From the NCBI RefSeq assembly GCF_000004075.3, contig NC_026655.2, positions 5,890,001-5,954,000 on the forward strand: a stretch of DNA of 64,000 nucleotides. Reading direction: 5' to 3'. This DNA is from Cucumis sativus (lineage: Eukaryota; Streptophyta; Magnoliopsida; Cucurbitales; Cucurbitaceae). Made by a program: the position numbers and the translations under genes. The notes below the pieces were generated by a model. That model worked only from the letters and a program-made list of their open reading frames with translations, made no database searches and was not told the DNA's origin. Of the stretch, positions 15,965-27,889 are shown piece after piece (within the stretch, counting starts at the first letter, position 1; every line of letters starts with the position of its first letter).

Positions 15965-16029
15965 CGGACACCTAACCTCTCTACAGACCCACCGATTACA
16001 TTTCACTTGAGGAACAACACAGAACCAAG

Positions 16030-18822
16030 ATGGGATCGCTTGGGATGTATTCCGAATCAGGATTAACGAAGAAGGGTAGCAGCAGAGGCTACGACGTTCC
16101 AGAGGGAGTGGACATTCGAGGACGCTATGATGAAGAATTTGCCAAAATTCTCAACAAGGAAGCCTTGTTGTTTGTCGCTGATTTACAGAGAACTTTTAGA
16201 AACCACATCAAGTATTCGATGGAATGCCGCAGAGAAGCCAAGAGGCGGTATAATGAAGGGGGGTTACCGGGGTTTGATCCGGCGACTAAGTATATAAGAG
16301 ATTCTGAGTGGACATGTGCCCCTGTCCCCCCAGCAGTTGCTGATCGGAGAGTGGAGATCACCGGACCTGTGGAGCGGAAGATGATCATCAACGCACTCAA
16401 TTCTGGAGCTAAAGTTTTCATGGTCTGTTCTCTCTTCCTTCTCTCTCCTAAAGACTTTGTTTTTATTTAAGATCTTGAAATGTCTGGAGTATGTTGTCTG
16501 TCCCACTGCCCCTCAGAACAATCAAAAACTTGTTCTTTTTAATAACAAACCGTTTGTAGACAGTAGACAGGCATGAGCTCGAGCTGGTGTAGTGGGATGA
16601 ATAACAATTTTAGGGCAGGTATTATTTCAGTTATATATATATATATATATATTATATTAAAAGCATGAAGTCCGCGCCATGGGCCTATACTAAATCAGTC
16701 CGTGTAGATAGCACTTAAAGCACTGTTATGGAACTAAGTTTCAATGTCTATTCTATGCAATTTGCATTTATTTGCTTTTCGTAACGTGGATTTCATGACA
16801 TAAAAGAATGAAGTTTGATGAAAAAACCAATCAAAATGAAAACAGGCGGACTTTGAAGATGCACTGTCACCAAATTGGGAGAATCTGATGAGGGGGCAAA
16901 TTAATCTTAAGGATGCAGTGGATGGGACTATAAGTTTCCATGATAGAGTTAGAAACAGGGTTTATAAGCTGAATGATCAGACAGCCAAGCTCTTTGTCCG
17001 CCCTCGAGGTTGGCATTTGCCAGAGGCTCATATCTTCATTGACGGCGAGCCTGCAACCGGCTGTCTTGTGGATTTTGGGCTCTATTTTTTCCACAACCAT
17101 GCTAATTTTCGACGCTCTCAAGGTCAAGGTTATGGCCCTTTCTTTTACCTTCCCAAAATGGAGCACTCCAGGTAAATCTTCATCCAAATATTATTATGTA
17201 ACCAATTGTGCAAGTTTTGAGAAATTGAGCTCTGTTTGCAATGAGAGTCGCTTGTAGATGATGCATAATTGTCCCTGATAAAATAGGCTACAAGATAACA
17301 TTATGTAAAGAATGAACACCCCTGGAAAATAGACGTTAGTTTGAGGTTAAAAACTACTCTGTTTTGAGAATTAGTCTCGTGTCTAGAAAGTATAGATCCT
17401 ATAAACTTAATCTAATCATCTAAGACTTGCAAGAAAAGTCTCTTTTGAAAGCCAGATTCAAGAGCCTTTTTACCTGGGTCATAATAAATTCAGATCACCA
17501 CATTCAAACAATCTGATTGGAAGAGTTATTAGACAATTAGTATATTTTAGTTAATATTTGTTTAGTTGTTTATTTAGATTAGTATTATTCTAGAATTAAT
17601 GAGTTAGTTATCTTATTTTCTAGCCATTTTAGGGAGTTTTTAAAATATGATGTTGTTCTTGGAGAGTTCTCTCAACTTAGGGATGGACTTTTCTTGTTTG
17701 ACCATGAATTTGGCCTACATCACAATCTTACGAACGGTCTGGTCTAATATGTGATGTGTAGGGAAGCTAAAATATGGAACAGTGTATTTGAGAGGGCAGA
17801 GAAGATGGCAGGGATAGAGAGGGGCAGCATCAGGGCCACCGTACTAATTGAAACACTTCCAGCAGTGTTTCAAATGAATGAAATACTTTACGAGCTGAGG
17901 GATCACTCTGTGGGATTGAACTGTGGTAGATGGGATTACATATTCAGCTATGTCAAGACCTTCCAGGCTCACCCAGATCGTCTATTACCCGATCGGGTCC
18001 TAGTCGGTATGACCCAACATTTCATGAGGAGCTATTCTGATCTTCTCATCAGGACTTGTCACAGGCGTGGTGTGCATGCCATGGGAGGCATGGTAGGTAT
18101 AATACAAACATTGCATTCAATAATATTTCACATCCAGAGTTTTGACAGCTAGATTCTTTTTGCAGGCTGCTCAAATTCCGATTAGAGACGATCCGAAGGC
18201 AAATGAGGTAGCACTTGAGCTAGTGAGGAAGGACAAACTGAGGGAGGTAAAGGCAGGGCATGATGGAACATGGGCAGCACATCCAGGACTAATCCCGGCT
18301 TGTATGGAAGTCTTCACCAACAACATGGGGAATGCCCCCAACCAAATTCGATCCATGAGACGTGACGATGCTGCAAACTTGACCGAAGAAGATCTCTTAC
18401 AACGACCAAGAGGTGTACGTACAATGGAAGGGCTTCGCTTGAACACCCGAGTTGGGATTCAGTACCTAGCCGCATGGCTAACCGGGGCTGGCTCGGTGCC
18501 TCTATACAACCTTATGGAAGATGCAGCAACAGCAGAAATTAGCAGGGTTCAAAACTGGCAATGGCTGAAGTATGGAGTGGAATTGGATGGAGATGGGCTT
18601 GGTGTGAGAGTGAACAAGGAACTGTTTGGGAGAGTGGTGGAAGAAGAAATGGAAAGGATTGAAAGAGAAGTTGGGAAAGAGAGATTCAAAAAAGGAATGT
18701 ACAAAGAAGCTTGCAAGATGTTCACAAGGCAATGCACAGCTCCAAATTTGGATGACTTTCTGACCTTAGACGCTTACAACTATATTGTTATACATCATCC
18801 AAGGGAATTGTCCAAGCTTTGA
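16030..18822 (+). CDS. MLS: Malate synthase, glyoxysomal
   Basis: Condenses glyoxylate and acetyl-CoA to malate in the glyoxylate cycle, the step that lets germinating oilseed cotyledons use stored fat. Four exons: 16030-16422, 16846-17171, 17762-18092, 18166-18822; 568 residues, the length I recall for the cucumber enzyme. The malate synthase signature [16 protein letters not shown] sits at 286-301; RPRGWHL near 183-189 and IETLP (Glu270) are further conserved active-site segments. The C-terminus is Ser-Lys-Leu, a type 1 peroxisome targeting signal, so import into glyoxysomes is expected. Intron 1 contains a TA dinucleotide tract near 16636-16653. The gene looks intact. Neighbours are unrelated. 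Confidence 0.97.
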
Positions 18823-21800
18823 AAAGTGAAAACCACCACCAAAACACTTGCTTTTGCTTCCATTCTCTTCTTGTTACTGAGAATAACGTATCTGTAATGT
18901 AAGTCTGTCTTTGTCCATTTCTTTTTCAAGCTGTGTGGTTATTTCAAGAAATCCAGCAATTGCAAGCAAATTGGAATTCGGTACTTCTCTATATATAAAC
19001 CTATATTTTGCCTGTTAGCTTATTTGACTCTCTTTGTTCAACTCTCACATCAGCTATGTTTCTTATATAATACTATCGCATTTTTCAATTTGAAAGTAGA
19101 TAAGAAGCATATTTGTAATTTAAGTAGGGTAAAAGCGATTAGAGATTATCTATCATAAGCTAGTATGGTTTGGATTTTCTGAGTGAAGAAAAAAGAAGAT
19201 TATGTTTGAGTTCGGATTTTCCTACTAAAGAAAAGAAAAAGGTTATATTTGAGTCAGAAATTGATGATATAGAACACCATATTTTCTTATTTTGCTTAAA
19301 TTTGTTGCCTCCCTTGTAAAATTCACCAACTAGACTATATTTGTTGTCACCATGACAGAAGAAAAAATTGTTCAATTCGAAATCCAACTTTAACAAAAAC
19401 AGAACAGAAAAAGAATTTATCAATTATATGCTCTCTCATCTCATCATGCCTTAAGCATCGATGAACCATCTTAAACACCTTCAGTGTCGTCCATTTACAT
19501 TCGATTTATGATCATTTTTTGTTTGAAAAGTCGAATAACACAAAATAAAAATCATCCAATTTGGTCAATTTTAACTCAAAGGTATGACATACCAAAATCT
19601 AGGGGTATCGAAAGTCGAGATTCTGCTCATTATTATAAACATTGCATATGAAAATAACATGTCATTGAGCTAAAACTAACTTATATCCTAAAAGAGATCA
19701 TCAAAATAAAATAAAATCTCTCTAATTTACTTGAATCTTCACGTGGATAGAAATCTTAAACGTGTGAAATTTATAGGATACAACTCTCCAAAATTATCAC
19801 TAAATAGTATGTTAATATAATAAACTAATGAAAAATATTTAGTAGTGATTAATTTATGTTATATTTTTATCATTTATATGTACAAAAGTCTCAATTTTAT
19901 ATATGAAATAAGTAGAGAAACAAACCTTCATTTTGTCCATATTTTAAAGCTAAAATCCACAAAACAAACTTGATTTCTTGGATATATGCCTCTAACGACT
20001 ATCTAAATTAGATAATAGGTGGGGAAAAGAAAAAGAAAAAGAAAGAGAATTATACTTTCTTTAGAAATATAATAACTCCAACTCACTACATTATCATCAT
20101 TATTTGGCAATGGAATAAAAGCAATAAAGTTAAAAAGCATATTAGTGTTGTCACAAAGAAACATTGTTGACAAATGATATAAAGTTGTGTATTGTCATTA
20201 ATTAGATAAAACTTTATAACGCAATAATTTTATTACAACCACACAATTTGAAGGGACTCGAGAGATTGGACTTCAATTTGACATTTTAACAAACAAAGTT
20301 CAAATATATAAAACCCATTACAATATGAAATAAGAACATTAACATTTGTAGATCTCATTCATATGCTTTTAAATTGTGAATTCCACAATTCCCAAAGCAA
20401 GAAAGTTCTCTCCTCTCCTAAAAGTATTATATTTTGGACTATGGATTTGAAGTTGGAGGTCTATAAATTGGATTTATGTCTCCTCCTACTTACTTACTTA
20501 CATACTTACTTATTAATTTCATTTTGCAAATATCTTTGACCTTTATAACTCTGCTAATTCTTTAATAAATGGTAAGATTTCAGAATTAAAGAGCAAAAGT
20601 GAGATTTAAGGAAAACATGTTAGTGAAGTAAACCAAATAAAATTTGGTATCACAACAACCTCTTGATGTGCATTTATTGGCACATTAAATTCCCTTCTTC
20701 TGCCTAAACCCTAAAAGAGGCCCACGAAATTGGATGCATGTCCTAAAACACAGGGCAGTGCCATTAGCTTCATGTCTATAAGGAGGTTGGAAGATACGGT
20801 GGATTTTACCTCAAGGTTTTATGGTTTTTCTTCTTCTTTCTTTTGAGGAAATTTTTATGTACCACAACACTATGGATCCCCATTCCTATATGTTCTGCCT
20901 CATATCAATATTACTTTTTAATATATGAACTTACATTTTTAAATTATGGGTTTTTTAAAAATATATAACAAAATCTACAAAATATTTATACTCTATAAAA
21001 CAATTTTGAAAACAGAAATAGCTCAAAAGATTCACAGTATAAAATACCAAAATTACCTCAGTCAACACGCAACACATCAGTCACACTTGTGCTATACATT
21101 ATCGTTAGATTTTGATACATAATCTAGGGCATAACATGCCCCAGGATGAAAGAATCATTCCTTTAGTTATTGTATCTCGAGTCTTAGTGACACCGAGATG
21201 GCCTGAGATGAAAGAATTCGACCTTTATTTTATTCGATCTCGGACGTACATTGCCTCGAGATGTCCCGAGATGAAAGACTCTGTCTTTAGTTATTTGATC
21301 TCGAACCCTAATTGCATCGAGATGGCCTGGAATTAATAAATTACAAAGACATATATGAAATTTATGAAAAAATGATCGTGCATCGTAAACTTTTCTTGTT
21401 TTGTTATACAGACTGTAAATATTTTTTGATTTTTGTTACATTTATATAAATTACTCTTCTTGAACCTTAAAACGTGGAGGATCTAAGTTTAAATATTGAT
21501 TTAATTTTGTGAATGACTTGTTTTTCCTTTTTTTTTACTTAAAAGAAGCTAAACTATGAGATGGCCCTATTGTCCAAAGTAGCCAAAGAAGGCCATAGTA
21601 GAGTATGGGATTTTGTTTAAATTCATATGGAAGACAGGCTGTCGAATTATTTTGAAAGGATCAATTTTGTAGGTTCCAAGAAGAGCCATATCCTAAACAT
21701 TTCAACTTGTATATTTATTACACTTCACATTTTAATATATAGTTTAATGTTGAATTGGAATTTGGAAGTATTAAACCAACTTGCTCAAATTATTAGCCTT

Positions 21801-23455
21801 CTGATTTCTTTATATGCTATGTATGATGTGAACAAGGATGTTGTTTCACTATCATTCTCAATTCTAGTTTATTCCAAAACTATAGTATTCTCTAAATTAA
21901 TTTACACATTAATACATCATATATTAATATAAATAAGCCCCCACAATAATTTAACAAATAGTTCCAACATGCAATGAGCAGGGATAGTATAAACAAAGTT
22001 TTCTATTTTAAATATGTTTTTAAAATTTTAAAATAAAAATTAAACTTACAATTTGGTACTAATTAAGTAGATCAAATTTATAATTTAATTTGGATGTTTA
22101 CACTTTAAATGAGTCAATGTGATTTATCTAAAATTTGTTGCAGCCATTAAATATGAATAAATGATTTATGTGTAAACTTTATGAAAGTGACAACAAAAAA
22201 TTGGTTGGTAATATTGTGTAAAAATGAGAGATATAATTTATGGTAGAGTTTTAGGGAGGACAATAACTTATGAGGTTAGGTTGGAAAAATCTTTTGATTA
22301 AAATAGGATTCAATAGGGAATCTCATCTTATCCTATTTTTCAATTTTGGCAATATTTAAAATGGTTGAGCTCCACTTCAAACAAAAACTACCAATAATAT
22401 TTTTCTTTTAAAGAAATATTAGAGGATGAGAAGGAAAAACCAAAAGAATATTGAAGAAAAATGGAGATTTTTTTTTTTTGTTTTAAATTTTAAGATATTT
22501 TTATAATTGTTTGTGGGTGAAATTTTGAATATGTTGACTCATTATGGTAAATATTCATTCGTGTAGAACTTTGATTTCATTTTCAACTAGAATAAATGTA
22601 AATATATATAGTAATTTTATCTCTAGTCTTCTTCTCAATAATTTTTTTTTTTTTTTTTGAGGAAAAAAAAGGACACAAGATCAAATGAAGGAAAGGAATC
22701 CGAATATAAAACTTAAAAGCACTTTTGGAATTTAAATAATTTGACTTTATGGATTAGAAACATCAACAATCATACATAAGCTTCAAAAGTTTCAAAGTAA
22801 AATAAGAAGAAAAAAGGAAGATTAGATCCCAAAGTGTAAAGTAAATTAATAGTAATAATGGTGGCTTGTTGGATTCCATTCACAGCCAAAGCCTCTGCCT
22901 TTTTGCTCAAACAAAGTCACCCAGCTCAGAAAGACTGAGACTTTCCAACCCAACCCAATACCCATTCCTTCAAATTGCATACCCCATTTTCCCTTTGTTT
23001 GTCAAGAGAGAGAAACAACCATGTGCTAAAACTAAATGTGTCTATTTCAGGGTACCCCACTTTCTCGTCATCCCTCACTGCCATTTGTGATTTTCTTTTT
23101 CAATGACTGTCCTCAGAAGAGCAACAGTGAGCTTAGAGTCTCATTCTTGGCTGGCTTTTGCTTCATTAATGACTCCATTTGATCATCCTCTCCTGTTTTC
23201 CTAACATTTTACTTGGTGGGGTTTCCTTCTTTTCCTTCTTTGAACAAACTCTTTTCCCATCTCCAATCTTCTTTGATGTTTCTGTTTCATTTATTAGGCT
23301 GTAGCTTGGAAGTGTTTTGCTTTTCAGTGTGAAACTTTGAAAAAGTAGCTTTTCCGTTTGATAGAAAACATTGGGGTTCACCATTTTGATGTTTTTGAAA
23401 CAGAGGCTGTTTGAAGAAGAAGAAGAAGGCTAGGTAACTGTTTGAAGAAGCTTTC
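18823..23455. other. 4.6-kb AT-rich spacer
   Basis: Begins with the malate synthase 3' end and finishes with the probable 5' leader of the LRR kinase-like gene. It includes the 61-63 bp tandem repeat listed separately and homopolymer runs (for example near 22465 and 22643-22660). Nothing else resembling a gene; the open frame at 21627-21932 has no recognisable similarity. Confidence 0.55.
21141..21332. repeat. 61-63 bp tandem repeat, three copies plus a partial one
   Basis: Units begin CCAGGATGAAAG (21141), CCTGAGATGAAAG (21202), CCCGAGATGAAAG (21265) and CCTGGAAT (21326). Each unit carries ATCTCGA or a close variant and ends CGAGATGG/T, so the spacing is 61, 63 and 61. GC content is higher than in the surrounding DNA. 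No protein or RNA function is evident. Confidence 0.8.
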
Positions 23456-26400
23456 ATGGGGAAGTGTGATTTGTTGTTACTTCTCTGCTTTGCTTGGACT
23501 TTCTTGTTTGCTGAAGCTTACCAATTGCAAGCCTCTCAAGCTCAAGTGCTTCTCCAGTTAAGGAAGCATTTGGAGTATCCAAAGCAATTGGAATCATGGA
23601 CTGATCATAGAGTAGATTTTTGCACACTGTCTTTTCTTCCTCTTGTTAATGTTACATGCCAAGACAGTGTGGTCACTGAGCTTAGAATTGCTGGTGATAC
23701 CAAAGACAAAGTTGATGAGTTCATTGGTTTTGCAATACCAAATCAAACTTTATCAGAGGGTTTCTCTCTTGATTCTTTCATCACCACTTTGACTAGACTT
23801 AATAGCTTGAGAGTTCTTAGTCTTGTGTCTTTGGGAATCTGGGGTCCACTTCCAGACAAAATCCATAGACTATCTTCACTTGAGTATCTTGATTTGAGCT
23901 CAAATTATCTTTTTGGTTCAATCCCACCAAAGATTTCTACCCTGGTGAAGCTTCAAACTCTTAAACTGGATGACAACTTCTTCAATGATACTGTGCCTAA
24001 CTGGTTTGATTCATTGTCTAGTTTGACAGTGCTGAGCTTGAAAAACAACAAGATCAAGGATTCATTTCCATCTTCAATCGTCAGCATAAGTACCCTTACT
24101 GAGCTTGTCATGTCTGGCAATGAAATTTCTGGTGAATTGCCAGATCTAAGTCCCTTACATGGCCTAACTGTGCTGGACTTAAGCTGGAACAAATTAGATT
24201 CATCACTGCCTCCACTACCGAAGTCATTGATCACAGCTTCACTCGGAAAAAACTCATTTTCGGGAGAGATTCCACAACAATATGGCGAACTTAGTCAGCT
24301 CCAACAGCTTGACATATCATTCAATGCATTGGCTGGCATTCCTCCTGCTAGCATCTTCTCCTTGCCCAACATCAGCCATTTGAATCTTTCCTCGAATAAG
24401 TTATTCGGGTCGTTATCGACCCACCTGAGGTGTGGCAACATGCTTCAGTTTGTTGACATATCTAACAATATGCTTACAGGAGCATTGCCTTCCTGCTTGG
24501 GAATTGAATCCGATAATCGAACTCTTAAGGTAGATGGGAATTGCTTATCTGTTAGTATTGGGAAACAGCATTCAAAGTCATATTGTGATATAGACCATAT
24601 ACAACAGCATCAGCACCAGGAGCAGTCTAAAGCCAAAAATGCGGGAGCTGTAATGGGATTACTTCTTGGAATCTTTTTGTCCGTGCTTCTACTTTCAATT
24701 GTGGTTGTTTTATTTAGAAGATGTTGGCCTAGAGGAATGTCAGAACAACATTTATTGCAGAAATCAGTTCAAGATAGTTCAGCAGCAGGATTCTCATCAG
24801 AACTTCTAACAAGTGCAAGTAAGTTCAGGACGAATTTGATTTGCAGTTATTTTTTTTGTTTAGTTTACTAAAAGATGTTGACTTTACCATTTCAAAATTC
24901 CCTTCATGCAGGGTTTGTTTCTCAAGCTGCAAAGATAGGAATTCAAGGCCTTCCATTGTGTAGGACTTTTTCATTGGAGGAGATAAGAGAAGCTACAAGC
25001 AATTTTCATGACTCAACCATCATCGGTGATGGTTCGTATGGGAAGGTAACATTCTAACCTTTATATTTAGTTTTCTTGCATGATGGTTCAACTTTAATGA
25101 ATATGGATCACGTTTAGTTTTTTGTATGCCCGTGGGTTGTTTCATGTTTTTTTCCTTAGGTGAAATTTTTGGTTTTTTCATTAAAAGAAAAAAAAAAAAA
25201 AGAACACAGCTAGTTTCAATTCCCAATGTATAATGAAAGTTGCGTTTTCATAAAAAAGAAAAAAAAAAGGAATTTGCATAACAGTATCAGATTGTCAATG
25301 TTCATATAGATGATTTCTTCTATTTGAAGTTAAAAGTTTCTTTTCTCTTTTTGAAAAAAAACACCACACTTTCAATGAGAAAGAAAAGAATACATGTCTA
25401 TAAAAAAAGGGCTTATAATAAGTTTGTGTTTGGGGTGGTGTAGAGTTGTAAGATGGAGTTCATCAATAATTGTGAGAAGTATTGGAAGAAGGGAACATAG
25501 AGTTGTTTGACGAATGTGAGAAGTAGGGATAGAAAGGAAGATGAAGTTCTTTGATAAATGTGAATCTAATAAGGTGAATTTCTCCCAACAGGAAATGCAC
25601 ATAATCAATGATGATTAAAAACCATAATTATATTGACTTTGAAACAATCTTTTGTTATTTTGAATATTTTCCCACCATGTATTTCAGCCTTCTTAATATG
25701 TTTTGTAGCTTTACAGAGGGAGGCTGGAGAATGGGACTCAAGTTGCCATAAGGTCCTTGGTTGTATCAAAGAAATTTTCCATTAGAAATCTTAAGCTTAG
25801 GTTAGATATGCTTGGAAAGCTCAGGCACCCAAATTTGGTCTGTCTTTTGGGACATTGCATTGATGGAGAAGGACAAGATTATCATGACATCAAGGTCTTC
25901 CTCATATTCGAATACGTTTCAAATGGGAGTTTCCGTACACATCTCTCTGGTAATTCAGAAACCTTTTCAGACTGAGATTCTTAACCTTTCCCTACTTGAG
26001 AGATGTTTTCTCTTTTGTCTTACAAATCATTGTACTTGTAGAGAAGGTTTTGAACTGGTCTGAAAGATTAGCAATTCTAATCAGTGTTGCTAAGGCTGTC
26101 CACTTCCTGCATACTGGAGTTATTCCGGGTTTCTTCGACAACCAACTAAAGATCAACAATATCTTGATTGATGAGCATAATGTGGCAAAGTTGAGTGATT
26201 ATGGATTGTCCATTGTCTCTGAAGAACCAACCAAATCTGTGGTAGGTAGGACTTGATTATTACTGCTGTTCAATCATTGGTAAATGCTGATTACTCCTGT
26301 TTTCTGCTTGTGTAGGCAAAAGCAGAAGGCCCTCAAGCTTGGTAAGAATGCTTTTTAATCACATTTAAGCCCTCCTTTCCACGAAAATCAAGTGTTTCTC

Positions 26401-27333
26401 ACTTGTGTTATCCTTTGTCAGGCAACTGATGAACTTGAAGGATGATGTATATAGCTTTGGGTTTATACTACTAGAGGCACTTGTGGCACCTTCTGTTTCC
26501 GCCAGAAAAGGCCCCTCTATACTAAAGGAAATGGTAGGCCAAAGTTTCTGACTATTGCTTTAATTGCATTATGCATAGGAAGGAGGTGACTAAATTATAA
26601 AAATTACCCTTCAAAAGTAGTCTTATTCTTTCCAAAGTTGTAATGTTTTTTATTTTATTTTTTTTGAGGAGGAAACGATAGAGAAATATAGCGCATACCA
26701 GAAACTTCCAAAGTTATTCTTTCATAAACCTTTCAAAAAAACCATCTTTTGGGATAGAAATCTACGTAGAAGTTCGGATTTGGAACTAGCTAGAACGGGT
26801 GGCAATGCATTCTGTTTTAGGTCGTTGACTGTCACAAAACTTCTGTGTCCCAATTTTCTTTCAAAATTGCAATGGACTTCTATTCCAAAGATAGTTTTGA
26901 AATGTTTATAAAAGATTTTGCAACGCTTGAACAAATAGATGTATTTTCTAAACAAATAGTAAAGTTCAGGGGTTTTTACACGAGAATCAAAACTGAATGA
27001 TCGTGGTAATATGTGGGGGGCTTAAGTAACAACAAAAGCAAAGTTCTCCATCTGATCCATTTCTTTTAATTGTTTAATTCAAGATGTGGTTTTCCCTAAA
27101 TACAGATGAGCTTGAGCAGCCAGGACGGGCGGAGGCGACTCATCGACCCAACAATTCTAGCTACTTGCACGCAAGAGTCTCTATCAACCATTATTTCCCT
27201 AATGAACAAGTGTATTTCCCCTGAAATGAGTCGCCCATCGATGGAGGATGTTCTTTGGAACTTACAATATGCAAACCAAGTACAAGATGCCAGGGATGGT
27301 GATCAAAGATACAGTTCAGCATCACAACAATGA
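23456..27333 (+). CDS. LRR receptor-like pseudokinase (At3g03770-like)
   Basis: Seven exons: 23456-24818, 24912-25045, 25709-25949, 26042-26241, 26316-26341, 26422-26533, 27106-27333; 767 residues. Layout: signal peptide (1-21), LRR N-terminal region with Cys pairs, about ten leucine-rich repeats (SLEYLDLSSNYLFGSIP style), transmembrane helix about 397-420, then a cytosolic kinase-like domain from about 475 to 750. Catalytic residues look lost: the VAIK lysine is arginine (VAIRSL, Arg514), the HRD loop is replaced by a GFFDNQLKINNIL stretch, and DFG is SDYG. It therefore fits the plant family annotated as probable inactive LRR receptor-like kinases. Exon 5 is only 26 nt. Expected at the plasma membrane; ligand unknown. 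Confidence 0.9.
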
Positions 27334-27889
27334 TGTCTTTTTCCTTTTCTTTTCTTCTTAAAGTTGCTTCATGAAATCGAATTCTCTTCTGAAAGCAAGA
27401 GATTCTCAGAATGCAGATTGTTGAAGAGCTTTGTCTAAAGTTTTCTTTTTCCCCTGAAGTTTCTTGTTTTTTAGAAGTTATATAAGAATAACTTAAATTG
27501 ATATTTTAGACATGTCATCTCTTGACATTGCTGTTAAAATGTAAATCCCTCCAAATAAAAGATCCCATTTTCTTAAGCTTCTTTTTCTTTTTTTTTACCA
27601 AAATCTCAGTTCTAAGAGTGTTATGGTAGGGTGAAAATTCAACTCCAGTTTGTGATTCTGTATTCCCCTGCTCATGAAAGGAAAGCTTCATTACCTTCTT
27701 AAAAGACAATGATTTGTTATGTTACTAGTTTTGGGCATCATTAAAAGAAATAATAATTCAAACCTATAAATGTAACCCAAAATCAATAAGTTAAACTCAT
27801 AAAAGAGTACCAAAACCATACACCAAAACGAAAGGAAGCTGAAATTAGAAACATTAGAACAAACCATTTTGATAGTAAAACCAATCAAA
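27334..27889. other. Short spacer between convergent genes
   Basis: About 550 bp that must contain both 3' untranslated regions (LRR pseudokinase on plus, argininosuccinate synthase on minus). No other feature seen. Confidence 0.6.

Larger units (their letters stand above)
10871..16029. other. 5.2-kb AT-rich spacer between divergent genes
   Basis: Separates the divergent adenylate kinase and malate synthase genes. It holds the CPI1 fragment, a 35-bp tandem duplication and an AT-rich iterated stretch listed separately. The part from about 11000 to 12350 is extremely AT-rich with no coding signal. The malate synthase promoter should lie at the right end. Confidence 0.6.

Noticed and set aside
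16125-16421. Antisense frames over malate synthase exons
   Set aside because: Shadow frames of the GC-richer coding exon; the sense frame is the recognised enzyme.
21627-21932. 101-residue frame in the spacer before the LRR pseudokinase
   Set aside because: AT-rich, Ile/Leu-heavy, no recognisable motif, no splice-supported extension; likely chance.
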